From positions 1 through 12,048 of the forward strand of contig JBBRHH010000138.1 in assembly GCA_038222915.1 (NCBI GenBank): a DNA stretch of 12,048 nucleotides, written 5' to 3'. Positions 1-8,384 of the stretch are shown here, one piece after another. The notes under the pieces are model-generated. The model was not told where the DNA came from. It ran no database searches and was given only the letters and a program-made list of their open reading frames with translations. The stretch comes from JBBRHH01 sp038222915 (GTDB lineage Bacteria; Planctomycetota; Phycisphaerae; Tepidisphaerales; Tepidisphaeraceae). How positions within the stretch are numbered: position 1 is the stretch's first letter; each line of letters starts with the position of its first letter. Made by a program: the position numbers and the translations under genes.

Positions 1-3000
1 AGGTGATTTGAATCGGAGCCGAATAGCTCGCCTGCAGCAGATCGTCGTTGGGGTCCGGTTTGGCGTTGTCGGTCATGAACCGGCCGCGGAAGACGCCGCT
101 GTGTGCTTCGGTCTCAGACAGGATCACGGTCAATGCGTCGCCTTTTTTGCTCCTGGCGACGATGGCAATCTGATCCAGCGCGGCCGATCGGTCCGCGTCG
201 TAATCGGTCACCTGCACGTAAACCGGCGCGCCCATGCTGACCGTGCTCACGTCCTCCGAATAGTTGTTGTTCATGATCTGCACTTTGGCATCCGAGCCCA
301 GTGCGAGATACATGAATCGTTCGGCCGGCGGCGGCGCGGGCTGCTTGGTGTCTTCGTAATCGACGATGACTTCGCCATCGGGCAGCAGGCTGAGCATCTT
401 GGTGTCGCCCGGATCGCCACTACGCTGCGTTTCGATGTGGGCGCGATACTTCCCATCCGCCTGACGCGCCGCCGCAACACTCGTCCCCTGGATGAGCCGA
501 CCCGCCATGCTGCGTACCCGCACATTCGCGGTCTCACCCGCGAGGTCGGCATCTTCAATCACAATGTCGAACGGCCGGCCTGGCGAAAGAGGCGCAGTCA
601 ATGGATCGAGTTTGACCAGCCCGGCCCTCGCATTCGCCTTCGGCTGGTTCTCCTTCGCCGCGACATCGTCGCCAGCCGGTGCGGTCGCCGGCCTGGTCGT
701 CGAAATGACCGTTCCCGGCACGCCTCCGAGCGCCTTCAGGCGGTCAACGCGATCCGAGAGCAACGTGATCTGTGCATCCACCGCGGCCATTGCCAACTTT
801 GTCGGATCCTCGTTTGCATCCCCCGGGCGGGTCGTTGCATGCACTGTCGAAGTGGCCAGGTGTGCGGCAAGGATCGCCCGCTTTTTCTGGAAGAGCTCGC
901 GGTCCGCTGTATACGCCGCGAGGCGGAAATTCATCTCCGCCTTCAGTTCCGCAAGTTGCTTGTCCTGTTGTGCGGTCACGCGCCGTTGCGGATCGCGCAG
1001 TGTAATGATCGGAAGAATGTCGACATCTTCCGCGACTGCCGGCTTGGCCGAGGCCACGCTCTGCGCCTTGAGTTCTTCGGAAGTGATCGTCCGGCGGATC
1101 TGCAAATCGGCCGTCGCGACGTGTGCATCCTTGTACGAAATCCGCACGAAGTCATCGCCCGCCACATTGATCTCCGTCGCGCCGGCGCCGGCCTGAGGCG
1201 CGCGCTTCTCCGCTGCAGGCATCGCCGCGGTCGGGTCTGCCAGCACCAGATCCAGCGTGCGCGAAGCAACGCCCGGCCCGGCCGGGCTCAGCGCCAAATC
1301 AACCTGCGTACCGCTCATCAGGGCCCGCACATCGGCACTGAGCGCGATCGTTGCATCGGGCATCGCATCCGGATCCCGCACCGAAATATTGATCCGTCCC
1401 TCGCCCACGTTGCGTGCCGCCAGTTTTGCTTCCCCTTCGCCGGTCGTATCAAACTCGTAGGGCTTGGCCGTCGTCGTCAGCGACTGCGGGATAAATTCAC
1501 CGGCGGTTGGGCGATTCTCCAGGATCCACGCATGCCGGAACGTGCGATATCCCGGCTTCATGTTCCGCTCATCCAGGTATGACATCCACAACACGTCCCC
1601 TGCGCGAAGATGAACCTGATTCGGATTGCCAAGCGCCGCCTTGTCCGCCGAGAACGCAAGCGGGGCCACGAAAATACCCGTAGAATTTCCAGTTTCGGTC
1701 AATTCCAGCGTCTTGTGATCTCCCGCCTCCGTGAACACTTCGGCCTTCACCTTGTCCGGCTTGGTCGTGGTGTCCAGGTCCGGGTCGTTCAGCACGATCT
1801 GCTGATGGCCATCAATGATTGCCCGCCAGGCAACGTGTAGTTGTTTGTCTTTTTCATCGTCACCGGCCGCCTTGGCCAGCGACAACGCGCCATCGTAATA
1901 GCGCACGCCCAGCTTGCGGCTCTCGCGGACGATCGCCGATCCGGGTGTTTCATTTCTTTCGTCCAGGTAACGGGCGCTCACCTGCTGGCCGACGTCGAAT
2001 TCCAGAATGCCATCGCGTGCGGAAGCTTCCGGATCGATGCCGGTCGGAAGGAGCTGATGCCCGGCCGTATCGGTGAGAATGAGCTGCCCGATCGCGGGAG
2101 CTTCCCCGTCGAATTTGTCGAACTCAATGCGCACCGTGCGGGCAAACGCGCCGCCCAGATCCACGATGTTGCCCACTGGCTGCTTCGTGTCGGCCTTTAC
2201 ATCGATCGTGCGATCCACCCCATCGCCGCGCACGATCACCCGCATCTTAGATGGTGCATTGCGGATCGCGATCGGATCGCTGCCCACGCCCCACGTCAGC
2301 TTGCCCAGCGCCGCCGGCTGGTGCAGATCCAGTTCCAGCCAGTATGCCTTTTCCCCCGGCTTGCCGCGCCAGAAGCTCACACCCTTGGCTGGCGCCTGAG
2401 CAGGCGCCGTCGTTGGGGCCGGGCTGTCCTTGTCGACGTCGATCGCGGCGAACGCCGGATGACCCACATCGCTGCTGCTGACCGTCACACCCGCCCCGGC
2501 CAAGGCAGTCGGTACCGTCGCGACAAACACTCCTGTCCGCGGGCCGGTCTCGGTCAGCTTTACTTTCATTGTGTTGGCAGCCGACGGCTTGTTCCCTGCT
2601 GGAGCGGCGGTGCTGCTTACCACAAGCTCGGCCATCGTCGTATCAGGCTGATCAGAAGTGTCGAGGTCCGCGTCAATCAGCTGTACATAGATCGGGCTAC
2701 CCGGATTGAGTGCCCCGCCGGTCTTCGTCGCCATCGGGATGATTTCAACGGGCGCGTCCGCTGCCGGCTTTTTCACGATCTTCGGAATCGAACGCTCGTG
2801 CCGTAACGGCGGGGAGGCGATCTCCACGCTGTCGATGTTGATCTGCCCATCGTCGACAACGATCACCTTGAACGATTTGTCGCTCATCCCCGGATACGAC
2901 ATGTCGATCACGTCATTGCCCGCAAGCTGCAGCATGCCGTCGCCGCCCTTGGCGGGAGCCAGCGTTGTCGGAATTCGGCCGACGTAAAGCTGATCGTTTA

Positions 3001-3928
3001 CGCGATTCTTGTCGAGCTTCAGCATCTCCTTGTCGCCCGACGGAACCGTGAGCGTCACGACGAGATGTTCATCGCGTGTCTTGGCGTAATAGTTCGCATC
3101 CGCCACCTTCACAATCAGATCGTCGCCGGGTCGAACCTTGACCTGCATCGTCGCCCCGACCACCGACACGGCCTCGTACAACTTCCGGGCTTCGAGAAAA
3201 TCGCCGCGGTCGAAGTAGATCGTTCCGACCAGATAGACGGCCTGTTTCACCCATTCGTTGTCGCCATAACGGTTCCACAACTTCCGAAACGTCGCGATCG
3301 CTTCATCGCTTCGCTTCAACTGAATCTGCGCCCGCCCGAGTGAAAACAGCGCCATTGGCGTGATCGTCGCATCGTCCAGATCCGCCAGCGTCGCGAGACT
3401 TTCGCGCGCCGCGTCGGCCTGGTTCTGCAGCAACTGCAGATCCGCATCTCCCAGGTCCGCCATCAACAGGGCCCGCCGATCCTTCGGGTGATTCTTCCGG
3501 ATCGAAGCCACCTCCGAGCGCGCCTGCTCATATCGTCCCTGCACGCCGAACACGGTTGCCCGCCGCACCCGCACCAGGGCATCATTAAACCCCGCCTGCT
3601 CTTCCGACCCGCGAACATCCGCCGCTACGCTATACGTGTCCAGCGCAATGTCCTGCTCACTCTTGGTGCCCTGCACGAAATGATAATCGCCCACCGCGAG
3701 AATCAGTTCTGCCGGAATTTTCGAACTGCTGAAGTCCGCTTTGGTGCGCGCCGCGTCCAATAGCGCCGCCGCCTTAGGAAGATCGTGCGCTTTCCAGGCC
3801 GCAGTTGCTTCGGAGACCAGTTCTGACAACGGCTGGGTTGTCGCAACAGGCTTAGGCTGTGCGAATACGGCCGAGGGGAGCAAAGCGCTCAATAAAAAGA
3901 CGATGGGTTTGCGCGTAAATGTTTTCAT
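1..3928 (-). CDS. Large secreted TPR and repeated beta-module protein (C-terminus beyond the left edge)
   Basis: I translated this frame codon by codon: 1309 residues are open with no stop, so the 3' end lies outside the window. The start is the ATG at 3928-3926, followed by a Sec-type signal peptide (residues 1-23, MKTFTRKPI then a hydrophobic core ending AVFA, likely cut before QPKP); there is no lipobox Cys. Residues about 35-258 are TPR-like, the clearest being 190-258 (ALFSLGRAQIQLKRSDEAI and onward). Then come about six related beta modules: ~262-345, ~405-500, ~700-790, ~836-935 (degenerate), ~1113-1205 (degenerate) and ~1226 to the edge. Good copies show D-x-D-x-D and 'TETGxxTGVF' (F468, F753; variant SETEAHSGVF, F1280). 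A discoidin-like stretch (~515-629) and a likely coiled coil (~975-1068) interrupt the series. There is no cysteine in the visible protein. It is probably periplasmic or surface-located and probably works with the upstream gene product. I do not recognise a named family; function unknown. Confidence 0.88.
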   Translation of the reverse strand, partial: MKTFTRKPIVFLLSALLPSAVFAQPKPVATTQPLSELVSEATAAWKAHDLPKAAALLDAARTKADFSSSKIPAELILAVGDYHFVQGTKSEQDIALDTYSVAADVRGSEEQAGFNDALVRVRRATVFGVQGRYEQARSEVASIRKNHPKDRRALLMADLGDADLQLLQNQADAARESLATLADLDDATITPMALFSLGRAQIQLKRSDEAIATFRKLWNRYGDNEWVKQAVYLVGTIYFDRGDFLEARKLYEAVSVVGATMQVKVRPGDDLIVKVADANYYAKTRDEHLVVTLTVPSGDKEMLKLDKNRVNDQLYVGRIPTTLAPAKGGDGMLQLAGNDVIDMSYPGMSDKSFKVIVVDDGQINIDSVEIASPPLRHERSIPKIVKKPAADAPVEIIPMATKTGGALNPGSPIYVQLIDADLDTSDQPDTTMAELVVSSTAAPAGNKPSAANTMKVKLTETGPRTGVFVATVPTALAGAGVTVSSSDVGHPAFAAIDVDKDSPAPTTAPAQAPAKGVSFWRGKPGEKAYWLELDLHQPAALGKLTWGVGSDPIAIRNAPSKMRVIVRGDGVDRTIDVKADTKQPVGNIVDLGGAFARTVRIEFDKFDGEAPAIGQLILTDTAGHQLLPTGIDPEASARDGILEFDVGQQVSARYLDERNETPGSAIVRESRKLGVRYYDGALSLAKAAGDDEKDKQLHVAWRAIIDGHQQIVLNDPDLDTTTKPDKVKAEVFTEAGDHKTLELTETGNSTGIFVAPLAFSADKAALGNPNQVHLRAGDVLWMSYLDERNMKPGYRTFRHAWILENRPTAGEFIPQSLTTTAKPYEFDTTGEGEAKLAARNVGEGRINISVRDPDAMPDATIALSADVRALMSGTQVDLALSPAGPGVASRTLDLVLADPTAAMPAAEKRAPQAGAGATEINVAGDDFVRISYKDAHVATADLQIRRTITSEELKAQSVASAKPAVAEDVDILPIITLRDPQRRVTAQQDKQLAELKAEMNFRLAAYTADRELFQKKRAILAAHLATSTVHATTRPGDANEDPTKLAMAAVDAQITLLSDRVDRLKALGGVPGTVISTTRPATAPAGDDVAAKENQPKANARAGLVKLDPLTAPLSPGRPFDIVIEDADLAGETANVRVRSMAGRLIQGTSVAAARQADGKYRAHIETQRSGDPGDTKMLSLLPDGEVIVDYEDTKQPAPPPAERFMYLALGSDAKVQIMNNNYSEDVSTVSMGAPVYVQVTDYDADRSAALDQIAIVARSKKGDALTVILSETEAHSGVFRGRFMTDNAKPDPNDDLLQASYSAPIQIT
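3925..3928 (-). promoter_or_regulatory. ATGA stop/start overlap coupling the two large genes
   Basis: On the minus strand, the TGA of the 980 aa gene (3927-3925) and the ATG of the next gene (3928-3926) share four bases. A weak Shine-Dalgarno-like GGGGA sits at 3939-3935, six bases before the ATG and inside the end of the upstream gene. This arrangement is typical of termination-reinitiation coupling, and it implies that both proteins come from one mRNA in a linked ratio. Confidence 0.8.
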
Positions 3929-6867
3929 TGCTTTTCCCCGCGTTTCTGATTGATGAAGTTGATGTATTTCTGCGCGTCGTGCGCCAGATCGGTGCCGGAA
4001 TGTTCCTCAAGCACCTGGTATAGCGTGGCCGTTGCCTCGGCAAACTGAGACAGCTTGTACTGGCAGATGCCCCGGTTCAGCAGCACCGATCCCATGTCCG
4101 GGCTGTCGGGATAATCGACCAGGATGCGGCTGTAATATTCCTGGGCCCGCCGGAAGTCTCCGACACCCACATAATAGTTGGCCGCCTTGATCAGCCCCCG
4201 CGCCGCAAATCCGCTGTCCGGATACTGCTTGGCCAGCCGCTCAAAGGAATCGATCCCGGATTGCCCGGCCGCAATCTTTGCCCGCCCGATCAGGAACAAC
4301 GCCTCGGGCGCCTGCGTGCTCCGGCCGTACTTGCCCACCAGTGCATCCAGTTGCGAAACCGCGCGATGCAGATCGCCGTTGAACGACGGCTTTTCGCCGG
4401 CCGCCTTTTCCTGTTCCACCAGTTTCTCGCCCCGCTCCAGACTGACCTGCCCAATTTGCAACATTGCATCCGGTGCGTATTCGCTTAACGGATACTTGTC
4501 GATCAGCGTGTGCGCCGCGCCGACCGCGTCATCCAGCAGTCCGGCATAAAAATAGATCCGCCACGAATGGTAAAGCGCCTTCTCGCCAAGAGTGCTCTTC
4601 GTAGCCGAATTCGCCACCTCCGCGCAGTCGCGCTGTGCATTGGAGAGATAATCTTTGCCGCGCTTCGTAAGCCCCAGATCAAGGTAAATCTTCCCCATCT
4701 CCCCGGCCGAAACCGCCCGGCCCAGTTTCGCCTCCAGATCCAGTTGCGACTGCTGATACCTCACCGCCGCCACGGCGCCGCCCTTGTCGCCGATCAATTC
4801 CGCTTCCTGCACAATCACCCAGTTGTCGTCGTGCCGCACGGCGTGCTCGTCGCGGTAGGCCGCCCGCAAAAACTTCCCCGCCGCCAGTGGCAGTGTCTTT
4901 CCATCCACGGTAATTCCGCCCGCGTCCAAATGAACCTGCCGCTCGAAAACACCCGTATGTGGACCCGTTTCCCCAAGCGTAACAGTGACCGCCTCGGCCC
5001 CACTCGGCTTGAGCAGGGGCGATTTCAATGGCTGAGCAATTGTCGTCGCCGCCGGGACATCGCCCGGCGTCGAGCTCTGCGTCGAAGGCGCGGTCGTCGG
5101 AACTGCGGCAGCCACGTGATCGCCCGCACTGATACCCGCCAGCGTGATCGTAATCTGATCAGCGCCGTTCGACACATCCCGATCCACGTCGGCAACCCGC
5201 AGCACGATGTCTCCGCCAAGCACCGCCTGCTCGAGTTGCTGCTTGCCATCCGGCGTCAGCAGCGAAAGCTGCGCGTCGCTCGCAACGTCAAGCGTATCGC
5301 GCCGAATCGCCTTGCCCGTTTCGTTCGGACCGTTGGGGCCGATCTCGTCGGTGTAGCTGATCTCAATCTTGTCGCCACCCAGCAACTCCAACCGTTGAAA
5401 CTGCCGATGCAGTGATTTGCTCCACACCGTGAGCGCCATGAGCCGTTTGTCGATGGTCGCCGCCGACGTCGGATCTTTCGCGACATCCAGCCGAATCGCA
5501 TCGATATGTGCCTGATCCATGGTGCGCCGCGCCTCCTCGCTCTGCGGAGCGGCGGCGTTCGTCGGCGCCAGATCGTCGTCAGCGAGGCTGGTGCGCGTCG
5601 TAGGCCCGGCGTCATTTTCCGGCAAGGGGCCAAGATTTACGGTCGGCACGCCCGCGTCGGCTCCTGCCCCCGCCGCCTGCGCAACCGCCGGTGCGGTTGA
5701 TGGGGAGGTCGTCGGCTTGCGACTGCGAATGGCCTCCAGCGATTGTTGCGGCGACCATTGAGCTACAAGTTTCTCCGTTGCAGCGTAGGCCTCATCCACT
5801 GTCTTGCCCGCCGTCGCGATAACGGCTTGCGCCTGCTTGTTCAGTTGCTCGGCCGCCGCTGTCGCCGCGGCGCGCTGCTTCTCCGTCCCGGCCGGATCGG
5901 CCGCCCCGGCTTGCCCCAGCTTCTCCGCATCTTTGGTCTTTTCCGCCGCCTGTGTCTTCAATCGCTCCGCTTCGTCCAACTGATCACGCAGCGAACTCTC
6001 CCTGGCGGCCGAAAAAATGGCCACCAGATCATCGCTGTGCCGCGGTGGTCCCAGCACCGTCGGTATCGACCCGATGAACACCGGACTCCGCAGCCCCAGC
6101 GGCTGAAGCTCGACGGTCTCCACATCGCCATTCGTCGTCTTGATCGTCGCAAAAACCGTCTTGGGCGTGTCGCCGATATTCACATCCGCGTCCGTCACGC
6201 GCAGATAAAGCCGCTGACCCGGCGTGATGTGATGGTGGGCCGACGTCTTCTCCGACAGTACCGTCCCCACCATGCGATACGCCGCCAGAGCCTGTTGATA
6301 TTGTTCAAGAGCAAGATGCGCATCGCCGATGGCCTGATACGCCTGATTAATCAGCGCATCCCCCGGATGGCGATCGATAAATCGTCGAAGTTGCCCAAAT
6401 GCCTGTGTATATTGTCGCGCCGCAAAGGCCGATCGACCCACCATGTAATCCGCCCGAACCCCGGCCGCCTTCTCATCCACATTTGACGCTGCATCGGCCA
6501 TCAGCGCCGCCCGCCGATACGCCTGCATTGCATCATCAAATCGTTTCGCCTGAAACGCGCAATCGCCAAGCCGCGTGTGCGCCCGCACAATCAGGCTAGA
6601 GCCCTGCCCCACCGTAATCACCCGCTGAAACAACTCGCCGGCCCGGTTGAAATCTCCGATCAGATACGTTGTCTCGGCCGTCCGATATACATCCGCAATC
6701 TCCCCGTCCAGCCGTGCCTCGCGAGCGGCGGCCAGACGCGCTTCCCGCTCTGAAGGTTTCGTGGCGGGCTCGGGTTTCGCCGCGAAGCTGGAAACCGGGC
6801 CGGCCAGTAAACCAGCCACGGCGGCCCGCAAAAAGAGAGTCTTCCTGGTAGATCCGACGATAGACAT
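3925..6867 (-). CDS. Secreted TPR-rich protein with two or more beta modules, 980 aa
   Basis: I chose the ATG at 6867-6865 because GGAGGAG lies five bases upstream and a good signal peptide follows directly (MSIVGSTRK, then a hydrophobic stretch, cleavage near SFA-AKP at residues 28-31). An in-frame TTG at 6897 would add ten residues ahead of that ribosome binding site and is less likely. Domain order: TPRs at ~45-205; a first beta module at ~215-280 (LRVTDADVNIGD to FIGSIPTVLG); an Ala/Gln/Lys-rich, probably helical stretch at ~285-375; a Thr/Pro/Ala linker at ~380-450; an isolated module end at ~497-507 (GDKIEISYTDE); a second module at ~555-690 containing GETGPHTGVF (F641) and AAYRDEHA; and C-terminal TPRs at ~700-975 of the BamD/YbgF style, with KYPLSEYAPDA and DYPDSPD helix breaks. 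It is the first gene of the pair and is divergent from DUF1800. It is probably an envelope scaffold; function and named family are unknown. Confidence 0.9.
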   Translation of the reverse strand: MSIVGSTRKTLFLRAAVAGLLAGPVSSFAAKPEPATKPSEREARLAAAREARLDGEIADVYRTAETTYLIGDFNRAGELFQRVITVGQGSSLIVRAHTRLGDCAFQAKRFDDAMQAYRRAALMADAASNVDEKAAGVRADYMVGRSAFAARQYTQAFGQLRRFIDRHPGDALINQAYQAIGDAHLALEQYQQALAAYRMVGTVLSEKTSAHHHITPGQRLYLRVTDADVNIGDTPKTVFATIKTTNGDVETVELQPLGLRSPVFIGSIPTVLGPPRHSDDLVAIFSAARESSLRDQLDEAERLKTQAAEKTKDAEKLGQAGAADPAGTEKQRAAATAAAEQLNKQAQAVIATAGKTVDEAYAATEKLVAQWSPQQSLEAIRSRKPTTSPSTAPAVAQAAGAGADAGVPTVNLGPLPENDAGPTTRTSLADDDLAPTNAAAPQSEEARRTMDQAHIDAIRLDVAKDPTSAATIDKRLMALTVWSKSLHRQFQRLELLGGDKIEISYTDEIGPNGPNETGKAIRRDTLDVASDAQLSLLTPDGKQQLEQAVLGGDIVLRVADVDRDVSNGADQITITLAGISAGDHVAAAVPTTAPSTQSSTPGDVPAATTIAQPLKSPLLKPSGAEAVTVTLGETGPHTGVFERQVHLDAGGITVDGKTLPLAAGKFLRAAYRDEHAVRHDDNWVIVQEAELIGDKGGAVAAVRYQQSQLDLEAKLGRAVSAGEMGKIYLDLGLTKRGKDYLSNAQRDCAEVANSATKSTLGEKALYHSWRIYFYAGLLDDAVGAAHTLIDKYPLSEYAPDAMLQIGQVSLERGEKLVEQEKAAGEKPSFNGDLHRAVSQLDALVGKYGRSTQAPEALFLIGRAKIAAGQSGIDSFERLAKQYPDSGFAARGLIKAANYYVGVGDFRRAQEYYSRILVDYPDSPDMGSVLLNRGICQYKLSQFAEATATLYQVLEEHSGTDLAHDAQKYINFINQKRGEKQ

Positions 6868-7055
6868 GGTTGCTCCTCCGCGTACGCCGTTCACCAAAAG
6901 CGATCCGAAGGCGGCGTCTAAAAAAATGTCTCCGCGTCAACGCAACGCCAACTTATGCAGCGCGTAATTGCTATTGGAGCGACGCAGATCGCAGTTCTCA
7001 TCTCTATATGCCGGCTGACCGGGTGCGTTGATTTTTTGGCGAGGCGGATTCGACC
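6868..7055. promoter_or_regulatory. Divergent intergenic region carrying promoters for both directions
   Basis: These 188 bases separate the minus-strand TPR gene pair from the plus-strand DUF1800/DUF1501 pair, so promoters for both units should lie here. It contains two AT-rich patches in otherwise GC-rich DNA: a run of A's at 6920-6926 and a run of T's at 7032-7037. Possible but weak elements are TTGACG on the minus strand (about 6937-6942), CATATAGA on the minus strand and its plus-strand counterpart TCTATATG (7003-7010). No -35/-10 pair with good spacing was found, and no clear operator palindrome beyond a short GCGTACGC near 6879-6886. Location is well supported; individual elements are not. 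Confidence 0.45.
6873..6879 (-). promoter_or_regulatory. Shine-Dalgarno site GGAGGAG that fixes the start of the 980 aa gene
   Basis: The minus strand reads GGAGGAG, five bases before the ATG at 6867. It is the strongest ribosome binding site in the window and excludes the upstream TTG (6897) as the main start. Confidence 0.85.
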
Positions 7056-8384
7056 ATGCTCGACTTTGATCCGAAGGTAGCTCATTTATTACGCCGTGCG
7101 ACGCTGGGCCCGACCATCGAAGAAATTCAGGCCGCCAGCGAAGTCGGGCTTCAACCCACACTCGACAAGATGCTCAGCGAGATTGATCGCCCCCTCTCAA
7201 AGAACGAGGCGGCGGCGCAGGCGATCGGCGGCGTCTTCCTGCGCGACCTCGAAGGCCTTCGTGCCGGCTGGATGTTGCGCATGCTCAACAGCCCCAACCT
7301 GTTCCGGGAAAAACTCACCGTCTTCTGGCACGGTCACTTCGCCACCGCCATCAGCAAGGTCAATGACACCACCCTGATGGCCAAGCAGATCGACACCCTC
7401 CGCGAGCTGGGCCTCGGCAGCTTCAAGGACATGCTGCTCGCGATGGCCCGCGACACCGCGATGCTCATCTGGCTGGACAACGCCCTGAGCGTCAAAGGCA
7501 AACCCAACGAAAACTTCGCCCGCGAGTTGATGGAGCTCTTCAGCCTCGGCATCGGCAACTACAGCGAAAGCGACGTCAAAGAAGTCGCCCGCGCCTTCAC
7601 CGGCTGGAATCTCGAGAACAAGAAGTTCGTGTTCTCCCCCGACAAGCACGACGAAGAGCCCAAAACCATCCTCGGCAAGGTCGGCCCCTTTAACGGCGAT
7701 GACGTCATCGATCAGCTTTCTTCCACGCCGGCCTCCTCCCGATTTATCTGCCGCAAACTCTGGCGTTATTTCGTCAGCCAGACACCTACCGATGACGATA
7801 TTGCTCCCATGATGGAGGCCTACAGCAAGAACGACCGCAAAATCGCTCCCGTGCTGAAGGCGATGTTCTCCTCCCCGCGCTTCTTCGCGGCCGAGAATGT
7901 CGGCACGCAGGTCAAGAGCCCGGTCGAATTTGTCGTCGGCACCATTCGCGCCCTGGGTGCTGATCTTGCGGTGAACAAATACGGCGATGCCGTCGCCGCC
8001 ATGGGCCAGGACCTTTACAACCCGCCCGACGTCAGCGGCTGGAAGGGGGGCGAAGAATGGATCAGCACATTCACTCTCCTTGAGCGCATCCGCCTCGTCC
8101 GCCAACTCGCCGGCACCGGCAAAAGCGGCATGGTCTGCGGCCTCGACGTCAACAAAATCGTCGCCCAGAACTTCATCGGCACCAACGAAGAACTGACCGA
8201 CCACTTCATCGGCCGGTTCCTCCACCGCAAGCCGCCAGTCAAGCTCCGCTCCACCCTCATCGAATTCCTCGCCGCCGGTTCGCACGGCCAGGCCGCCATC
8301 AAACTGCCCGGCGCACTGCGCGAAGAAAAACTGCGTGGACTGGTCCGACTCATTCTCTGCAGCCCCGAATATCAGTTGTGTTAA
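7056..8384 (+). CDS. DUF1800 family protein, 442 aa
   Basis: The family signature is clear. Residues 10-19 read HLLRRATLGP; 90-95 FWHGHF; 149-169 contain KPNENFARELMELFSLG; this is followed by the 'EVARAFTGW' segment; 316-332 contain QDLYNPPDVSGWKGG; and the C-terminus has LILCSPEYQ. The length is normal for the shorter members of the family. The start is ATG 7056 with a modest GAGG at 7041-7044. An in-frame TGA at 7029-7031 rules out a longer N-terminus, so there is no signal peptide. Established knowledge: DUF1800 genes commonly sit directly before DUF1501 genes in Planctomycetota and other bacteria, and the biochemical role of DUF1800 is not settled. The next gene here is DUF1501, 61 bases away on the same strand, so the two are very probably one operon. 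The family call is firm; no function is assigned. Confidence 0.95.
   Translation: MLDFDPKVAHLLRRATLGPTIEEIQAASEVGLQPTLDKMLSEIDRPLSKNEAAAQAIGGVFLRDLEGLRAGWMLRMLNSPNLFREKLTVFWHGHFATAISKVNDTTLMAKQIDTLRELGLGSFKDMLLAMARDTAMLIWLDNALSVKGKPNENFARELMELFSLGIGNYSESDVKEVARAFTGWNLENKKFVFSPDKHDEEPKTILGKVGPFNGDDVIDQLSSTPASSRFICRKLWRYFVSQTPTDDDIAPMMEAYSKNDRKIAPVLKAMFSSPRFFAAENVGTQVKSPVEFVVGTIRALGADLAVNKYGDAVAAMGQDLYNPPDVSGWKGGEEWISTFTLLERIRLVRQLAGTGKSGMVCGLDVNKIVAQNFIGTNEELTDHFIGRFLHRKPPVKLRSTLIEFLAAGSHGQAAIKLPGALREEKLRGLVRLILCSPEYQLC

Noticed and set aside
8..1582. 524-codon open frame on the plus strand
   Set aside because: It lies antisense to the signal-peptide/TPR/beta-module gene, whose translation is coherent with repeated motifs. 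The plus frame is rich in Arg, His and Cys and shows no domain; it is a shadow of GC-rich codon use.
6868..6897. TTG start at 6897 for the 980 aa protein
   Set aside because: It would place the strong GGAGGAG site inside the coding region and put ten extra residues before a good signal peptide; ATG 6867 fits better.
6916..7055. Specific sigma-70 promoters in the divergent region
   Set aside because: TTGACG and TATAGA-like hexamers are present, but none forms a pair with suitable spacing; too weak to call individually.
7197..8285. 362-codon minus-strand open frame opposite DUF1800
   Set aside because: It mirrors a firmly identified gene; its Glu/Asp/Ala/Val-heavy composition is the usual antisense image of GC-rich codons.
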